Positions 39,492-52,440 of a stretch of 64,000 bases of DNA are shown one piece after another. The stretch's first letter is position 1; every line of letters starts with the position of its first letter. A program made the translations under genes and the position numbers. Location of the stretch: assembly GCF_007655135.1 (NCBI RefSeq), contig NC_045128.1, forward strand, positions 11,842,001 to 11,906,000, in the 5' to 3' direction. Below the pieces are notes generated by a model that was not told where the DNA came from, searched no databases, and saw only the letters and a program-made list of their open reading frames with translations. The DNA comes from Punica granatum (Eukaryota; Streptophyta; Magnoliopsida; Myrtales; Lythraceae).

Positions 39492-40139
39492 GCGAGACAT
39501 GAGCTTCTGAATTTAATCATTAGCTATATGGACGAATCAACCAATTGATCAAAGATGGATGGATGCCTATCAGAGAACCAGTTTGGGCTATTGCATCATG
39601 AAGTTGGCGTTGATTTATCGCAGTTTTGTTCGGAGAATGCGTAGCAGCCTTTAATCATTCATGTAGATTGGGCATCAAGAGAAGAGACCCATTTGTAATG
39701 CGAGTTCTTTTTTCATAGCTCGTTTGGTATGTGATTACTGCGTAGCTTAAATTTGTATGGTTAGTATGTGTTGTTAACGGTGTTTGACTAATGAAGGCAT
39801 TAGTATTTGCTTTAGCACCAAACTTTCTTCAAGCTTGTCGAGACCTAACCAACACCGGCCTCAATTCAATTTGAGGATGGGCTCGGCCACCTCGACAAGT
39901 GGAGTTTAAGGTGTAAAAATCAAGATTTCTCAGGCAAAATAGTATGGGGAATCTTCTGTCATTCTTTCCATGACGTGTAGTATATATGACATCAACAATT
40001 GACGGATAGAGAGGAGCCATTTTATTTTCTTGACTGATGAAATTAGATTACAGCAGTACGCTACAAAAGAGAAACCCACCAACAAAAGCATGAAATTGCC
40101 AAAAGGACCTTGGTCGTGCTAATAATTAGTGATCAAGCC

Positions 40140-40345
40140 TCTCACCCGTGATCAGATGAGCGCCCTAAATGTCCTTGGGCATGATGGTGACCCTCTTGGC
40201 GTGGATGTTGCAGAGGCTGGTATCCTCGAAGAGCCCCACCTGGTATGCCTCCGCTGCCTCCTGGAGCGCCGCCTCTGCGCTGCTCGGAACTCAGCTCCAC
40301 CTTAAAGTCCTGGGTGATCTTCCTCACGAGCCCCTGGAGCGGAGA
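40140..40345 (-). pseudogene. Histone H3-like fragment
   Basis: The minus-strand reading gives PLQGLVRKITQDFKVEL, then after a frame change [34 protein letters not shown] and a stop where Gln is expected. This is the C-terminal half of the H3 histone fold. A frameshift, a premature stop and the lack of the N-terminal tail make it non-functional. It lies between carA and the BBE-like pseudogene. No poly-A tail or duplication was seen, so the route of copying is unclear. Confidence 0.75.
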
Positions 40346-40979
40346 CAAAAAATCGTTCGTCACACTTGTTAGTTATCTATACGAAGACCAATTTGGCGGT
40401 CTGCCAATTGGATTCCTGGTTTTGATGTCAGCTTTATCCATTTTGAGACTCCTTAGTTGTTCGTATCTAGCTTAATTGTCTGATTTTAATTCATCAACAC
40501 ATTCTCTCAATTTTTGATGTTGGGATCATCAGCCCTCGAACTAATTGATGACCAACCGGACAATGTATCATGTTGTAATTAGTTTGAGACTAATCTTGGT
40601 TATAAATTAATCACGCCCTTGGTCCATGTCAAAGTACGGTTTGGGACAATTACAGATGCATTAGCCGATGATAATTTTCCCTACACGCTTCCTCTGCCTC
40701 ACCACCGAGCCATAGAGACTAACGAGAAGAATGAGATCACCCAAAATGTAGTTTCATTATGTCGAGAAGCAAATAAAATGACCAAAAAAGAAATCGTGTA
40801 GACCACATCACATATGTTTGATTCATCGCACGATTATTGGTACTGCCTGTGGTTGTGCGCACACTCATGTCAGATAGAAGGAAAGATCTGTGAATAATGG
40901 TGCCTGCATATGAATTCCATCTAACAATGCATATAGATAAAAGGAAAACTTGAACTGCCTCCCTCAGATCAGAATCAGA

Positions 40980-42319
<1,340 letters not shown>

Positions 42320-42467
42320 GGATTGACAGATCACTCTGTTGATCTTCTATGTCTGGTTCTGCATGAATTTTGGTTTATAATTACAATATAGCTTTCATTC
42401 ACCGAAAAAAAAGAAAAAAGAAAAAAAGAAACACTATCCCAAAAAAAAAAGAAAAAGAAAAATCTTA

Positions 42468-42790
42468 TTTGGTAAATTTAAATATGATGTTGTTATTGCG
42501 AAATTGGATTAACCGGTTTTAATTTTTCTTTTTGGGTGAAAAAAAGAAAAGAAGAAGAGAGGTTTTTGGAAAATCAGAGTAATTTTTCAATAATATCACC
42601 GATGTTGTTAGCTAGCTTATGGACATGGTCTTTGTGCCGAAATGCTTTCAGTGTATTTCGACCCCTACATCATGCATGTGATATTATGCCAATTTAATCT
42701 AATGCAACTGTCACGTTGAGTATAAATTTATTTGAAATAACTACTGCTTGGTGACATGGTGTAATAATTGCAAACTAGGTGAATATCCGC
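42468..42790. repeat. Upstream flank of BBE pseudogene, duplicated at 50125-50530
   Basis: Shares TTGGTAAATTTAAAT, TAATTTTTCTTTTTGGGTGAAAAA and the block ATCTAATG.AA.TGTCA.GTT ... GTAATAATTGCAAA with the region upstream of the intact BBE-like gene, in the same order. The promoter was therefore duplicated with the gene. Confidence 0.75.
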
Positions 42791-43365
42791 TCGTACGCGG
42801 GCACTTTTGTTAATTTAATTTTTAATTATGTTTAATTCATGTAATCTTATGAAGATTAAATACATTAATTAGAAGAATTCTTTATGTGAATATTAAATTA
42901 ACTATGTTGTAGTAGGCAATCGTCCTTTGTCTATTTCTTATATGATAGAACGTAAATGTAGTATTAGATGTCTAAAGTACAGACTTATCTTTGATAATAT
43001 CTTTACATTAGCATTCACTAGGCAATACCTCGATGAGGCTGTAGTTATCTTGAAATTTTTGACGCCGTATAATCTTCCTTCACGAAGTAACAATTTAAAC
43101 AATCGATATGAGACTTTCTTATGCTTGCATGCATTAAAGAACCCTGATTTCATTACAAATAATAATAATTAAATAATAATCAAGTTTTGTAATTCAAAAT
43201 AATATATTTAGGCAAAAATACCAAAACATACCTCTTCATAGGGAAAATCACGTCAAGGCTAATGACTTTATTAGTCCTTGTGTTCACGCATCCCACAATC
43301 TTGTGAATCTCACTCTAATCATCAATTTTGTCAATCAACACACTATGCCTCAGATGCTGTTCGTG

Positions 43366-43409
<44 letters not shown>

Positions 43410-43690
43410 GAGTCCGTGCGTTGGACGAGATAGTAAATTAACTTGAAAAGAAATTATAATTAAAAATTAAGAATAAAAATTCCTTCGAGAATCAAAAGTG
43501 AAACAAAAATAATAAAATAAACAATAAACCTAGACAAACATACTTCCTAAGAGCTTGCGTACAGGGGTAGTCTTTAAAAAGATGAAACTTACATCACCAA
43601 TTTAGAAAAAGAATATGAGAAAAAAAAGCAAAATTAGAGAAAAGAATAAAAAATAACAATAAAAATGAGAGAAGAAAATCAAATCATTAA
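42791..43690. other. AT-rich DNA, part of the ~4-kb block splitting the duplicated BBE upstream region
   Basis: No gene recognised. An (AT)n tract of ~36 bp lies at about 43372-43408. The frames at 42927-43172 overlap on both strands without family resemblance. Confidence 0.45.
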
Positions 43691-43696
43691 TTTAAT

Positions 43697-44040
43697 GGGA
43701 AATTTACCTAAAATGACCCATGGTTTACCTGTTTTGTCAAATATATCATATGCTTTTTTTGGTCAAATCTATCATATGGTTTACTTTTTGCATCAAATCT
43801 ATCCTGACGTTATCTTTTCCGTCGACATTTAACGGCCGTGCTAACGTGGCATCTACGTGGCAAGTGTGGCCCACTATCTCTCCACGTGCCACGTCAGCAC
43901 GACCATTAAATGTTGACGGAAAAGATAATGCCGTGATAGATTTGATGCAAAAAGTAAACCATGTGATAGATTTGATAAAAAAAAGCATATGATAGATTTG
44001 ATAAAACGGGTAAACCATGAGCCATTTTAGTAAAAACCCC
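43697..44040. mobile_element. Foldback MITE, Mutator-like (9-bp duplication)
   Basis: 344 bp that is almost a perfect palindrome: left half TGGTTTACCTGTTTTG, TATCATATGGTTTACTTTTT and CTTTTCCGTCGACATTTAA, mirrored in the right half. It is flanked by a perfect 9-bp repeat TAATTTAAT (43688-43696 and 44041-44049). The 9-bp length points to the Mutator superfamily. The similar frames seen on both strands here result from the palindrome and are not genes. Confidence 0.9.
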
Positions 44041-44080
44041 TAATTTAATCAACTCACTTGCATCTAAGGATAGACATATG

Positions 44081-44272
44081 AACCCCAAGGGGTTCGGCCT
44101 AGTGGTTAATGTGCACCTAAGTTTGCATCGAGATTCGGGTTCGAATTCCCTTGGGGCTATTGGAGCGCCTTTGGTGTAATTACCATCTCTGTGCGCCGCC
44201 AGGGGTTCACAAAGCCCCGGGGATTAGTCGAGCGAATCTTGGACATCCCGGGTTAGCCAAAAAAAAAAGAAA
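44081..44272 (+). mobile_element. tRNA-derived SINE with 15-bp target duplication
   Basis: The head has Pol III-type boxes: A-box-like TCGGCCTAGTGGTTAATG and B box GGGTTCGAATTCC. The body ends GGATTAGTCGAGCG...GGGTTAGCC followed by an A-rich tail. It is flanked by perfect 15-bp repeats AAGGATAGACATATG (44066-44080 and 44273-44287). The layout is like Au-type plant SINEs. It inserted 40 bp from the foldback MITE. Related 3' ends occur near 50.9 and 51.3 kb. Confidence 0.92.
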
Positions 44273-44299
44273 AAGGATAGACATATGTTTCGAGAGCTC

Positions 44300-45177
44300 G
44301 CATCTAGTTGTAGATATATTGTTTGAGAGCTGAATAGGGTATGATAATTCATATTTATAACTATCATACAAAATCTATATAAAATATAATATGAATTTTT
44401 TTCTTTTTTGGTGAATAAATCTAATTTATTTTTTAAAAGAAAATGTAATTCAGATATATCTATAAAATATTATCTAATTTATTTTTTTAAATAGATTTCT
44501 ATAAAAACATATAATTTATAGATACTTTTCTTCCTATATATATTGAAGGTTGTCCATGTAGCCATATATTAATATATTTATATTATGTATAAATATATTT
44601 ATTAATATATACTTATTTTCATGTTAATATTGATGTGATGAACTATTAATTTTATTTTAAAAAATTCAATATTAGTAAATAATATTGTATATATAAAATA
44701 AAATCTTCTCTTTTATTTCAAATACATTATTTCATATAAATTTTAAAAAATTAAAGAAATCAAAAAATTTGATTTTATGATGAGATATCTTTAAAAAAAG
44801 AATTTTTTTATCAAAAATAACTTCGAAAATAAATAAAAATAAATAAAAACCTAGAAAACTCCTTTTAGAAAATATATGCTAATATATACTTATTTTGATG
44901 TTAATATTGATCTGATGAAATATTAATTTTTATTTTGAGAAATTCAAGATTATTAAATAATATATATATATATATATATATATAATAAAATCTTCTCATT
45001 TATTTCAAATACATCGCGTTATATAACTTTAAAAAATTAAAGAAATCAATAGATTAGATTTTATGATGAGATATCTTAAAAGATATTTTCATTTAAAAGT
45101 AATTCTGAAAATAACGAAAATAAGAATATAGAAAATTCCTTTAAAAATATATATATATATATATATTCAAAAAAATA

Positions 45178-45209
<32 letters not shown>

Positions 45210-46890
45210 TAATATGTACTTATTAAATTTCATTCAGAAACCAAGTATTCTGAGGCCATATATTTATATATATATGTTGTATGAATATATACTTATTTTG
45301 ATGTTAATATTTATGCGATGAAATTTTTAATAAAATTCCAAGATTATTAAATAATATCTATCTATACCTATAATAAAATCTTCTCATCTATTTTAAATAC
45401 ATTATGTTATATATACTATAAAATTAAAGAAATCAAGAAATCAAATTTTATGAGGAGATATCTTTAAAAAATATTTTCTGTTAAAATAATTCCTAAAATA
45501 AAAAAATATAACGTAGAAAATTTCATTCGGAAAGTTCATATCGCCTTTAATTGGAGATCGCCATAGTATCCAAAAGATTTTATGATATTTTCGGTCTTTT
45601 TTAAATAGAAAATTATAACATAAGATAATTATGAAAGATTTTGTTACTAATTTTATAATAAAATATGATTTAAAATTTTTAAAACTAAAAAATTGAGAAA
45701 ATTATATTGAGAAACGGGGCGCGTCCTGAAACTCGTATCTTGCTTATATATATATATATATATATAATCTGCGCTATTATTGAAGTGGAAACTGTATATA
45801 TTTACGTTTGTATAAAAACTATAAATGACAACTTATTGAAGTGGAAATTCGAACCTATATATATTACGCCTACTTTTATATTATTATTTTTCGGTTACAA
45901 AGGAGGCTCCATGCCTGGTGCAATGAAAGATAAATCATAAATAACTAATAAGAGGGCACGGATAGTTTCACTAGGTGTCGAACCTGCAACTTCTAAGTCA
46001 ACAGGCGATGATGTGCACCATTACGCTACACTCTCTTTTGATGCCTACTTTTATATTGAAGTGGCATATATTACGCCTACTTTTATATCGAAGTGGCAAC
46101 AGTTGCACTTCTTTTCATTATATAAGAACAATCAGATAGCATGTAAAACATGAAAGATGAAACCGTGAAATACGAAATATATAATCCAATATAAGAACAA
46201 AGAATTAATTTTGACATGTTATGCTAGATAGTTTCTTTATAATTTATAATAACGTTCTTTTACTCGGATTTTCGGAATATACCCGTTTGGCAACACAATA
46301 ATTTTTTTAACTCTACTCCACTTATCTTCAATTCAACAATACAATTATTACTTTTCCCAGTTTTTTCAATTAACCATTAAATTTAATTTTTAATACTAAA
46401 TTCTCTCAACTATTCATTACTTTTTTTACAATTCAACGACACTATCATTATTTTCTCTCAACTATTCATTACTTTTTCACACTTTTTCTCATAATTTAAC
46501 AACACAATCATTATAAACTAATTAAAACCTAAACTCAACTCTACTCAACTCTAAAACCAAACACAACAATATGTGATGTATATAGTCTATTGCATATTTT
46601 GTTCTCTTGTATATATTGTTGGGCTATATGAATATAATATATATATATATATATTCTATTACAAAATTAATGATAAAAGAATATGATAAGTTTCATTAAT
46701 AAAAAAAAATGACGCGGTGGTGTGAGAATTCAACTCGGAATTCCGATTATATTTTTGATGATATGGCAGCGTTAGAATTCAGCTTGAGACTTTATTTTCG
46801 GAATTTCGATTCTATTTTTTATTTTTGATAATGTGACAGCTCTAGAATTCGGCTCAGGAATTTATTTTCACATATATATAATTTGAGCTA
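44300..46890. other. Very AT-rich block with repeated words
   Basis: No gene. Three related stretches (about 44575-44840, 44875-45135, 45255-45500) each contain TATACTTATTTT.ATGTTAATATT, ATAAAATCTTCTC and TTTTATGA.GAGATATCTT, so a ~300-370-bp unit is loosely repeated. AT and CA microsatellites lie near 44962, 45146 and 45190. Confidence 0.6.
45955..46046 (-). repeat. tRNA-like / SINE-head-like segment
   Basis: The minus strand reads GTGTAGCGTAATGGTGCAC (A-box-like), then GCAGGTTCGACACC (B-box-like) at tRNA-like spacing. No full cloverleaf is convincing and no tail or duplication was found. Confidence 0.4.
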
Positions 46891-46894
46891 GAAG

Positions 46895-47320
46895 ACCACA
46901 CTAGGCTGAATTGAACTCTTCCACGAAAACTCAAGTGGCAGCTTCTGGCGCATCTTGGTGGATAAAAAGGGACGGCGCACTATCAGTGCAGATTTCCACA
47001 GTTGAAATTATCCACCAGAGATACTTCATGGTTATGGTGAATTGGCTCCGGAGCAAGAAAAGAATAAGGACACGACCAGCTTGCAGGCTATGCTTTTAGA
47101 AGAGTGCATGATTATGAGAAAATAATAAATTGGCGCGGAAATTCTCATTAATGAGAGTTGAACATATGACCTATTGATCCTTATTGACGGCTATATCACT
47201 GCATCAGATCTCCTTTCTCCGAGTTATATACAAAATAGGCGGGATGCAGGCCTCTTCATGAAATCCATGTTAGATGGATAACCAAGCAATGTAGTGACTC
47301 AAGCTGAATTCATTCCTGCC
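46895..47320. repeat. Displaced upstream segment of the BBE duplication (partner 50535-50830)
   Basis: Shares AACTCAAGTGGCAGCTTCTG-like sequence, TTGCATCAGATC-type and GACCTCTTCACGA-type words with 50535-50830 in the same order. In the intact unit this follows the promoter-proximal homology directly; here it is ~4 kb further away. Confidence 0.65.
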
Positions 47321-47760
47321 ACTTCGAGCTGCAGCTGTCATGACTAGGTCTCTGCAGGCCTAAATCGGGTTTGCGCCATTGGTTCATGGGCTTGATGTTG
47401 CATCGGCTTTCGGTTGCGGGCCTGATCCAAGTGATTCTCAAGAATTTTCATTTAATTAATTCACATAAATTATATGCTGCAAATTATTACTTTTTGAAAT
47501 CTTCGAAGGGTCAGTTGATAGTCTTTCAATAGAATAAGCTCATCTGATTCATGTGCTTGATGAAAGCCTTTTTTTATTGCTGTATGCAATTATTCCTAGT
47601 TCCTAAATCATTCATTCCTGCTTTCTACCGGAAAAGAATTCTTAGTTCCTGCTGTACTCTTCTAAAGTCATCTATGGCATGTATCGAGTGGTAAGACGAA
47701 ATGAGTGACTTTTCTTTTGCAAATCAATTAATATAATTAGTCATGCGCATATAATCCAAT

Positions 47761-47975
47761 TAGTCTCTATGTCGTAGTACCCTTTTGGGCTAAGAAATCA
47801 CATTTCCCTAGTCGATCTGCAACACAAACTCTGGGATAACCGATCTGTTTTGATTCTATCTGCAATTCAACCTGTAGAATGTCGCCAAACCAACAAATTA
47901 CGAGACCAAATAAAGAACGAGATCAGCTAATGTAATTCATTATATTTAGGGCAACATTACGTTGTCGATTGAAGT
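47761..47975. repeat. Dispersed repeat, copy 2 (partner 19325-19535)
   Basis: See the copy at 19325. The match runs from GTACCCTTTTGGGCTAA to GATCAGCTAATG and a little beyond. It lies ~180 bp past the stop codon of the intact BBE-like gene. Confidence 0.7.
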
Positions 47976-48150
47976 CAATACCATAAAAACAAATACAGAC
48001 ATTTGATTCATGGCAGGGTACCAGTCCTAGCTACCTGCGGCTGTACGCTGCTCACTCACCTGAGAGAAAAGGTAGATTTGTGAGAGGCTCTGCAGCTGCA
48101 CATTAATTTCATCCAAGATTGATAAAGGAAAACAGCAGAAACTGCTCAGA

Positions 48151-49821
<1,671 letters not shown>

Positions 49822-49899
49822 TTATGTGTTTTGGTTTGTAATTATAATAGACTAGATGAATTGAATATACCTTACCTAACTACCATACACTTTTTTCGG

Positions 49900-50070
49900 T
49901 GTGTCAAAACCCAATGAGCCACAACTAATCAGTTCGAGTCGGGTTCAGCATATTAAGAGATAAAATTCTCCCAATCAAAAATATTTTCTATTCACAAGAC
50001 TCAAACCAGAGATCTTACTTAAGAGAAACAAACGCCGAATCACTTTAACTAACCATTGTTGTTACTGCCA
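49900..50070 (-). repeat. tRNA-derived SINE-like copy
   Basis: The minus strand reads GGTTAGTTAAAGTGATTCGG (A-box-like), GATCTCTGGTTTGAGTCTTG (B-box-like), then a body with CCCGACTCGAACTGATTAG. It lies ~120 bp upstream of the BBE-like start codon, inside its promoter. Relatives lie near 13.5, 15.6 and 16.6 kb. Confidence 0.45.
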
Positions 50071-50534
50071 TACACTTTACTTATTTAAGAATAACAGAAA
50101 AAGAAAAAAAAACACTTTCTTATTTGGTAAATTTAAATCTGATGGTTTTCATTCGGGAAATGGATTTGCCGGTTCTAATTTTTCTTTTTGGGTGAAAAAA
50201 AAAGACTTTTGGGGATGACCAAAGTAAATTTTCACGAGATCACGGTCTACTTAGGCACCCGTTTGAACGTTAACTTGACCCTATACACAAAATGCATATA
50301 GTGTATTTCTTACCTCTATACTATAATCAAAGTTATTTTAAAATGCATTGATTAATAATATTAGGGGATTTTTTAATTCATTTATTTATGTATAAGCGTG
50401 TCTCGTGGGGACGAGAATCTTGATACTAGTGCCTAACGCTAGATTAATCTAATGTAATTGTCATGTTAAGCATTAATTTGTTTGAATAAACTATTGTTTG
50501 ATGACATTGGCGTAATAATTGCAAAGTTGAGCCA

Positions 50535-50830
50535 ACTAAGCTGGTTTTGGACGTCTTCCCCCGGAAGTCAAGAGGCAGCTTCTGACGAATCTTTATGGAT
50601 ATAATAAGGAACGACGTAATCACATGCAATAACAAAGTAGCAAAGAAATGATGAATAAAAGAGTACGAGAATTAGACGTGTGATTTCTCGATCTTAATTC
50701 GAGTGCGATACTATTGCATCAGATCCTCTTTCACCAAGTTATAGACATTAGTCAGACCTGGACCTCTTCACGATATCCATGTACATTGATAACAGAGCAA
50801 TATAGTAACTCAATACATGATGTCAAGTTT
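50535..50830. repeat. Distal upstream segment of intact BBE-like gene (partner 46895-47320)
   Basis: Contains AAGTCAAGAGGCAGCTTCTG, TTGCATCAGATCCTCTTTC and GACCTCTTCACGATATCCATG, matching 46895-47320 with scattered differences. Confidence 0.65.
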
Positions 50831-50884
50831 CAGTTTACCCACCCCATCCCAAGTCTGAAATCCCGTCGGCTCAGTTTACCCATT

Positions 50885-50976
50885 ACGGGTGTAGCAGGTG
50901 GTTCCCAAGATCCGAGGATTAGTCGGGCAAAACCCGAACACCTCCTGTTAGCAAATAAATAAATAAAATAAAATTT
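50885..50976 (+). repeat. SINE 3' end, same family as 44081-44272
   Basis: GAGGATTAGTCGGGCAAAAC, CACCTCCTGTTAGCAAATAAATAAATAAA matches the 3' body and A-rich tail of the SINE at 44.1 kb. The tRNA-like head was not found. Confidence 0.55.
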
Positions 50977-51257
50977 TCAGTACTCTACCAGAGGTCCAGA
51001 ACTAATAACTAGATTCTTAGTTTATGGCGTTTATTTTACATTTTACAATAGGTGAAAATTAGATGAAACTTACTAGTTGGAGAAGCTTTAAAGCCTTATA
51101 GAAACACTAAATCTATAATGCACACAGTGAAAAGAAAATTGGTAAATTAATCATGCATTAATTAGTTTTCAGTTTATTCATTACATTCGGTAAATCATAA
51201 AACTGAAAAAAAAGAAGTAAAATACAATTATCCAAAAATACAATTTTTATCATTTAA

Positions 51258-51380
51258 TAGGGCCACTTGCAAGGCTTGTGGCTAGACTTACTTGTCCCGT
51301 GGGCTTACACGATATTCACGTGGACCGTGAGAGTAGTTGGGCGAAACCTGAGCACCTTCATTATAGGAAAAAAAGTAACG
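51258..51380 (+). repeat. Diverged SINE-like 3' end
   Basis: The words CGTGGACCGTGAGAGTAGTT, GGGCGAAACCTGAGCACCTT and then an A-rich tail resemble the 3' end of the 44.1-kb SINE. Diverged, low certainty. Confidence 0.4.
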
Positions 51381-51562
51381 TGGTTGCTTAAATAACCGAA
51401 AATTGAAATACCCAAATGATTCAAATCTGACTATAAAAGTTATATCTTTAATTATGAATAAAGGATTATAGTATTTAGGGAAAAGAACCCCATACTGCAT
51501 GAATTTTTTCCGTGCTTCAAACTGCAGCACAAAACGAAATAATTTCACGATATAACATAGAA

Positions 51563-51880
51563 TTTTTTTTCATGCTGCAGCATTCCGTTAGAATTCCGTG
51601 AAATCCTTGATAGAATGCTAACGTGGCTCATGTTTTGGGGACAAACCGAGTAGACCTGGACACAGGGGCAGAGCCAGGATTTTCATCGAGGGGGGGCAAA
51701 AAGTTACTTACATAAATATTTTTTTTTCAAGGGGGGTAAATACTAATTTTACATAGAAAAACACATACTTTTGGGACAAAATTTTAAAAAATTCAAAGTT
51801 CAGGGGGGCAATTGCCCCTAGCTATACATTGGCTCCGATCCTGCCTGGACACATGTGGGACCCACGCCCTCTCTTTTCTT
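51563..51880 (+). repeat. Left arm of a large inverted repeat (interrupted)
   Basis: CAGCATTCCGT, ATTCCGTGAAATCCTTGA and ATGCTAACGTGG, then CAAACCGAG and CCTGGACAC...GGGACCCAC, match the reverse complement of 63862-64000. A 181-bp MITE (51663-51843) splits this arm. Confidence 0.8.
51663..51843. mobile_element. hAT-type MITE (181 bp)
   Basis: Begins CAGGGGCAGAGCC and ends GGCTCCGATCCTG (inverted ends). It is flanked by an 8-bp repeat CCTGGACA (51655-51662 and 51844-51851). The interior has paired GGGGGGCAA and CAATTGCCCC words and no coding sequence. The 8-bp duplication and CAGGG start fit hAT elements. Confidence 0.85.
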
Positions 51881-51965
51881 CTTCTTCTTATTGCTCGACT
51901 AACCTAGCAACACTCCCTCATCTACCTTCTCCTCTCTTCCTCCTCACTCTGCTCCCATTGTGTTT

Positions 51966-52290
51966 CAGCAGAGCACTATCAGCGTAGCCAACATCGCCGC
52001 CCTCCACTCCGTCAAGGATAGCCTCAACGACCTTCCGGGCTCCCACTCCTTCTCCACCTCGAACGTATGCTCCATGTTCCTCGGCTTCACTTGCTAATCC
52101 TCTGCCGCCCCCGTCCAAGTAATTGCCCTCCCCCCTTAGCCCCGTCCTTGCTTGTCGGTTCCCTCCGTGCCTCCATATCCTCTCTTTCCGAGCTAACCCA
52201 GCCTGGAGCTCAACTGCCTCTTTTGCTGCTTCTTCTTCCTTCTCTCTCTAGGCTATCACATATAGACACACAAAGCATTTCCTCATCTCT
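51966..52290 (+). pseudogene. LRR protein N-terminal fragment
   Basis: The frame reads ISVANIAALHSVKDSLNDLP then GSHSFSTS...FLGFTC, matching the pattern of the N-terminal cap of plant LRR proteins (ALxxxKxSLxDLPGSxFFxxW ... GxxC). Farther on, VGSLRASISSLSELTQ and PSLSRLSHID look like LRR repeats, but stops and frame changes intervene. The fragment lies just inside the inverted arm and ends at the Copia insertion at 52346. It may be a gene piece carried by a Pack-MULE-like element or simply the remnant of a gene hit by transposons. Confidence 0.6.
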
Positions 52291-52345
52291 GCCCCTGCCT
52301 CCTTCCATCACAATCACCTTCATCCTCTTCTTCCTTCCTTAACCC

Positions 52346-52440
52346 GATAAGGGAAATAAATCACGAAGATACTAACAGACAAGAAGGCGTATCATTTCCC
52401 GATCCTGATGCACCAAATCTCACCTAATTAGACATCCCAT
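52346..52440 (+). repeat. 5' LTR of second Copia element, first piece
   Basis: TAAGGGAAATAAATCACGAA through to GACATCCCAT matches the start of the 3' LTR at 62839. The terminal TG is mutated to GA. Confidence 0.9.

Noticed and set aside
43372..43408. Regularly spaced short repeats that might suggest a CRISPR-like array
   Set aside because: Simple (AT)n microsatellite. No spacers; the genome is eukaryotic.
43720..44018. Two similar 90-aa frames on opposite strands
   Set aside because: They arise because the foldback MITE is nearly palindromic. No protein family resemblance.
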